This document shows, one piece after another, positions 30,353 through 33,399 of a DNA stretch of 33,399 bases. Each line of letters begins with the position of its first letter. Positions within the stretch are counted from its first letter, which is position 1. A program made the position numbers and the translations under genes. The DNA is taken from NCBI GenBank assembly GCA_947587025.1, contig CANPXW010000019.1, forward strand, positions 1 to 33,399, written 5' to 3'. Source of the DNA: an uncultured Oscillospiraceae bacterium. GTDB lineage: Bacteria; Bacillota; Clostridia; Oscillospirales; Oscillospiraceae. The notes beneath the pieces were generated by a model that saw nothing but the letters and a program-made list of their open reading frames with translations, searched no databases and was not told where the DNA came from.

Positions 30353-31318
30353 ATGGGACCTATGAAACTGACCTTTGTGAATGTGGGCTACGGCGAGGCC
30401 ATCCTGGTCCGGTGTCCGGACCCGGACAGCCCTGGCGGTACGTTCGTCATGGTGATCGACGGCGGCAGCGGCGAGGCGGCGGAGTACGCCGACGGCCGCA
30501 CCGGCCGCGTGCCCATGGCGGACTGGCTGGCCTCCCAGGGCCTGGACCACATCGACGTGGCGGTGATGACCCACATCCACGAGGACCATATATGCGCTCT
30601 GCCCGCCGTGCTGGCGCGCTGGCGTCCGGCCCGGCTGTGGCAGAGCCTGCCGGCGGACCTGCATAAGAGCCTGCCGGAGTTCGCCCCCTTCCCGGGGATA
30701 AACGCCTCCCAGGACAAGTTCCGCCGGGCGCTGAACGACTACCGGACCATCTGCGCCGCCATGGACGGGCGCATCGAGACCCTGTCCGCCGGGTGGAGCG
30801 CCAGCCCCTGCCCGGGGCTGACCGTGCGGGCGCTGGCCCCCTCGGCCCAGCGGGCCGCCGCGCTGGAGGACGAGTGCCGGACCCTGGCCGAGGCCAATGG
30901 CACGGACGGGTTCCCGGCGCTGCTCTCGGCCCTGGACGGCCGGATGAACAACTACAGCCTCATCCTGGCCCTGGAGTGGCAGGGCGCGCGCATCCTGCTG
31001 CCCGGCGACACCAACTGCGCCGGCTACGGCGGCGTCGACCCCGCCGCACTGCGGGCGGACATCTTCAAAGTGGGCCACCACGGCCAGCGGGACGGAGCGG
31101 ACGCGCCGCTGCTGGACGCGGTCCGGCCCAAAGCGGTTGTGTGCTGCGCCTCCAGTGACCGGCGCTACAACAGCGCCCACCCGGACACCCTGGCCCTCAT
31201 CCAGGCACGTGGCGCCAAGATGTACTATTCCGACTGCCCTGTGCCGGATGTGCCGCCCCACCAGGCGCTGACGTTTTGCATCGGCGGTGCGAACGCTATA
31301 GAGGCCAGCTATCAGTAA
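30353..31318 (+). CDS. ComEC-like metallo-beta-lactamase-fold hydrolase
   Basis: A 321-residue soluble protein with no signal peptide, so cytoplasmic. The opening KLTFVNVGYGEAILVRC and MVIDGGSGE resemble ComEC-type hydrolases. The zinc motif HxHxDH is intact at 74-79 (MTHIHEDHI), with later ILLPGDTNCAGYGG and KVGHHGQRDG supplying the remaining ligands. RCPDPDSPGG near the start is an inserted loop. It has no transmembrane helices, unlike ComEC. Start ATG 30353 is five bases after the permease stop; ATG at 30362 is possible, and neither has a strong ribosome site. Placed between a sugar transporter and a PfkB kinase, it may cleave a lactone, phosphoester or cyclic phosphate of the imported compound. 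The reaction is not known. Confidence 0.85.
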   Translation: MGPMKLTFVNVGYGEAILVRCPDPDSPGGTFVMVIDGGSGEAAEYADGRTGRVPMADWLASQGLDHIDVAVMTHIHEDHICALPAVLARWRPARLWQSLPADLHKSLPEFAPFPGINASQDKFRRALNDYRTICAAMDGRIETLSAGWSASPCPGLTVRALAPSAQRAAALEDECRTLAEANGTDGFPALLSALDGRMNNYSLILALEWQGARILLPGDTNCAGYGGVDPAALRADIFKVGHHGQRDGADAPLLDAVRPKAVVCCASSDRRYNSAHPDTLALIQARGAKMYYSDCPVPDVPPHQALTFCIGGANAIEASYQ

Positions 31319-31333
31319 AAGGAGAAGCACGCG

Positions 31334-32215
31334 ATGAAAAAGCAGTACGACGTGCTGGTGATCGGTCCGGTGTCCCTGGACCACAACATCGACTATGAGG
31401 GCCATGAGCGCAAGGAGGTAGGCGGCGCGGTGGTGGCCTCCGGCTTCGCTGCGGCCAAGAGCGGAAACCGCACGGCCCTGTTCACCAAGCTGGACCCGGC
31501 CGACGCGGACGTGGAGGCCCGCTTTGCCGGCTCCGGAGCGGACCTGTACTGGGCCCCCTCCCGGCACACCTGCTCCATCCGCAACCAGTACCTGACCGCC
31601 GACAAGGAGCGGCGCATCTGCACCTCCATGGGCGTGTGCGACCCCTTCCGGTTCGAGGAGCTGCCGGACGTGGACGCGGCCATCTACCACTTCGCCGGGC
31701 TGGTGTACGGGGACTTTGACGGCCCCCTGTTCGAGGAAGCGTCCCGCCATGGCAAGGTGGCGGTGGACGTACAGTGCCTGCTGCGCCACGTGGAGCCGGA
31801 CAAGTCCATGGGCTTTCACGACTGGGCAGACAAGCGCAAATACCTACCCTGCATCGACTACCTGAAGACCGACGCAGCGGAGGCGGAGATACTGACCGGC
31901 CTGACCGACCGGGCTGAGGCGGCCAAACTCCTGTACAGCTGGGGCGCGAAAGAGGTGCTCATCACCCATAACACCGAGGTGCTGGCCTACGACGGAAAGC
32001 AGATATACACCTGCCCCATCAAGGCCCGGAACCTCTCCGGCCGCACCGGCCGGGGGGATACCACCTTCGCCGGGTACATCACCGAGCGGCAGCGGGCGGG
32101 GATAGAGCAGGCCCTGCTGTACTGCACCGCCCTGGTCAGCCTGAAAATGGAAACCCCCGGCCCCTTCCAGGGCTCCCGCCAGGACGTGCTGGACTACATA
32201 AAGCAATTCTACTGA
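31334..32215 (+). CDS. PfkB-family carbohydrate kinase
   Basis: A 293-residue ribokinase-like enzyme expected to phosphorylate the imported sugar or a derivative with ATP. The N-terminal strand DVLVIGPVSLDHNIDYEG and the glycine pair VGGAVVASGFAAAKSGNRTALFTKL match the PfkB signature 1 region. The second signature is GRTGRGDTTFAGY with the catalytic base Asp242 retained, and Arg replaces the Ala/Gly commonly found before Gly-Asp. The C-terminal helix KMETPGPFQG includes the usual ligand segment. GGAG lies about nine bases before the ATG, 15 bases after the hydrolase stop. It is the last gene of the operon. Exact substrate is undetermined; fructokinase, ribokinase and inositol kinase types are all possible. 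Confidence 0.9.
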   Translation: MKKQYDVLVIGPVSLDHNIDYEGHERKEVGGAVVASGFAAAKSGNRTALFTKLDPADADVEARFAGSGADLYWAPSRHTCSIRNQYLTADKERRICTSMGVCDPFRFEELPDVDAAIYHFAGLVYGDFDGPLFEEASRHGKVAVDVQCLLRHVEPDKSMGFHDWADKRKYLPCIDYLKTDAAEAEILTGLTDRAEAAKLLYSWGAKEVLITHNTEVLAYDGKQIYTCPIKARNLSGRTGRGDTTFAGYITERQRAGIEQALLYCTALVSLKMETPGPFQGSRQDVLDYIKQFY

Positions 32216-32228
32216 TAAACAAAAAATG

Positions 32229-32256
32229 CGCGCCCCGGACCGATGTCCGGGGCGCG
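32229..32256. terminator. Terminator between the PfkB operon and prfC
   Basis: A 12-bp perfect stem CGCGCCCCGGAC/GTCCGGGGCGCG with a CGAT loop, followed by TTGTCATGTTTAATTTT on the plus strand and ATTTTTTG on the minus strand. It serves both convergent units. Confidence 0.9.
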
Positions 32257-32265
32257 TTGTCATGT

Positions 32266-33399
32266 TTAATTTTGCTTGAATTCCCGCAGGACGAGGCCGG
32301 GGTTTTTCTCCTCCGCCCAGCGGATAGACCACTGCCCGCCGAATACCAGCAGGTCGTTGCCCCGGAAGTCCTGGACCCAGCGGCTGTCGGTGCCCAGGTT
32401 GAGGCGGCTCAAGTCCATGTCCGTGTTCTCCACCCAGCGGACGTACTGGTATGGCAGGCCCCGCCGGCGCACGTCCACGCCGTACTCGGTCTTCAGCCGG
32501 TACTCCAGCACCTCCAGCTGCAGCACGCCCACCACGCCCACGATGACCTCCTCCAGGCCGGAGCCGGGAGCGTGGAATATCTGTATTGCGCCCTCCTGGG
32601 CGATCTCCATCATGCCCTTCTCGAACTGCTTGCGCTTCATGGTGTCGACGCGCTCCACGGCGGCGAATATCTCCGGGGCGAAGGTGGGGATGCCCTCGAA
32701 GGTCACCGGCCGGCCCTTGTCGCACACCGTGTCGCCGATGGCGAAGATGCCCGGATCGAAGATGCCGATGATGTCTCCGGCGTATGCCTCGTCGATGATC
32801 TGGCGGCTGTCGGCCATCATCTGCTGGGGCTGGGCCAGGCGCAGGGTCTTGCCGCCCTGGACGTGCAGATACTCCTTGTCCCGCTGGAACTTGCCCGACA
32901 CCACCCGCATAAAGGCGATGCGGTCCCGGTGGGCCTTGTTCATGTTGGCCTGTATCTTGAACACGAAGGCGGAGAACCGCTCGTCGAAGGGGTCCACCGT
33001 CCCCTCGGCGGCCTGCCGGGGCAGGGGCGGGGGCGTCAGCTCGATAAAGCTCTTCAAGAAGGGCTCCACGCCGAAGTTGGTCAGGGCCGAGCCGAAGAAC
33101 ACCGGGCTGAGCTGGCCCCGGTGCACCTGGTCCAGGTCGAACTCATACCCCGCCCCGTCCAGCAGCTCCACGTCCGCCTCCAGGGTCTGGCGCAGGCTCG
33201 TGCCCAGCAGCCCGTCCAGGGCCTCGCCCTCGCTGAGGGAATGCTCCTCGGCATGGATACGCTGGGCGCCCCGGTGGGCGTCGCCGAAGGACAGTATCTT
33301 GCCCGACTGCCGGTCGTACACCCCCTTGAAGTCCCGGCCGCAGCCGATGGGCCAGTTCATGGGATAGGTGCCGATGCCGAACTCGTTCTCCAGCTGCTC
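32266..33399 (-). CDS. prfC: Peptide chain release factor 3 (N-terminal part missing, runs off the window end)
   Basis: RF3 is a translational GTPase that recycles RF1/RF2 after termination. The visible 377 residues run through the frame to the last base of the window, so the G1-G4 motifs lie outside. RF3 hallmarks are YPMNWPIGCGRDFKGVYDR, SPVFFGSALTNFGVEPFL, DERFSAFVFKIQANMNKAHRDRIAFMRVVSGKF, VGVVGVLQLEVLEYRLKTEYGV and the C-terminal LVFGGQWSIRWAEEKNPGL. The PMNWPIG segment separates it from EF-G. It is convergent with the PfkB kinase gene, with a shared stem-loop between them. Confidence 0.97.
   Translation of the reverse strand, partial: EQLENEFGIGTYPMNWPIGCGRDFKGVYDRQSGKILSFGDAHRGAQRIHAEEHSLSEGEALDGLLGTSLRQTLEADVELLDGAGYEFDLDQVHRGQLSPVFFGSALTNFGVEPFLKSFIELTPPPLPRQAAEGTVDPFDERFSAFVFKIQANMNKAHRDRIAFMRVVSGKFQRDKEYLHVQGGKTLRLAQPQQMMADSRQIIDEAYAGDIIGIFDPGIFAIGDTVCDKGRPVTFEGIPTFAPEIFAAVERVDTMKRKQFEKGMMEIAQEGAIQIFHAPGSGLEEVIVGVVGVLQLEVLEYRLKTEYGVDVRRRGLPYQYVRWVENTDMDLSRLNLGTDSRWVQDFRGNDLLVFGGQWSIRWAEEKNPGLVLREFKQN

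Overview
The window is a GC-rich chromosomal segment with clostridial gene content: a recA-recX pair, rimO, a cysE-cysS pair, a tRNA-Trp T-box riboswitch, trpXYZ-type transporter genes, DUF1294 and psuG. Promoters are recognisable sigma-A types and several operons end in intrinsic terminators. I infer a GC-rich anaerobic Firmicute of the Oscillospiraceae type (Flavonifractor/Intestinimonas/Oscillibacter-like). This is a judgement from gene content and composition, not a database match. I saw no phage, insertion sequence, CRISPR array, rRNA or tRNA gene.

Layout. Positions 1-4806 (+) hold housekeeping genes: the end of recA, recX, a short intergenic block packed with inverted repeats, then rimO-cysE-cysS. 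A MATE transporter follows at 4938-6314. Positions 6456-10833 (+) hold three cell-surface genes, each with its own promoter candidate: a kinase C-lobe-like pseudokinase joined through one membrane segment to an SH3b and a C-type-lectin-like domain; a single-pass LTA-synthase-family protein that has lost its catalytic residues; and a secreted protein with a Ser/Asn/Pro linker. Positions 10896-18607 (-) hold a signalling block: a hybrid kinase with a solute-binding sensor domain, a second hybrid kinase with a Cache-like sensor, a REC/HD-GYP/PAS-like/GGDEF cyclic-di-GMP regulator, and a free Hpt protein.

Positions 18783-22059 (-) hold a tryptophan ABC transporter operon (trpX-trpY-trpZ), read from a consensus promoter through a T-box leader with specifier codon UGG. 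Then come psuG and a small DUF1294 membrane protein (-), the latter probably leaderless and sharing a symmetric -10 element with a divergent alanyl-tRNA editing gene (+). A lipoprotein of unknown function lies on the minus strand at 24585-25895.

Positions 26190-32215 (+) hold a sugar-uptake operon: lacI, permease, binding protein, permease, metallo-beta-lactamase-fold hydrolase, PfkB kinase. Two LacI-type operators flank its promoter and three 11-bp-phased hexamers precede the first permease. The set suggests uptake, phosphorylation and hydrolysis of an unidentified compound. The window ends inside prfC (RF3, -).

The most novel parts are the pseudoenzyme surface cluster at 6456-10833 and the MBL-PfkB uptake operon at 27274-32215.
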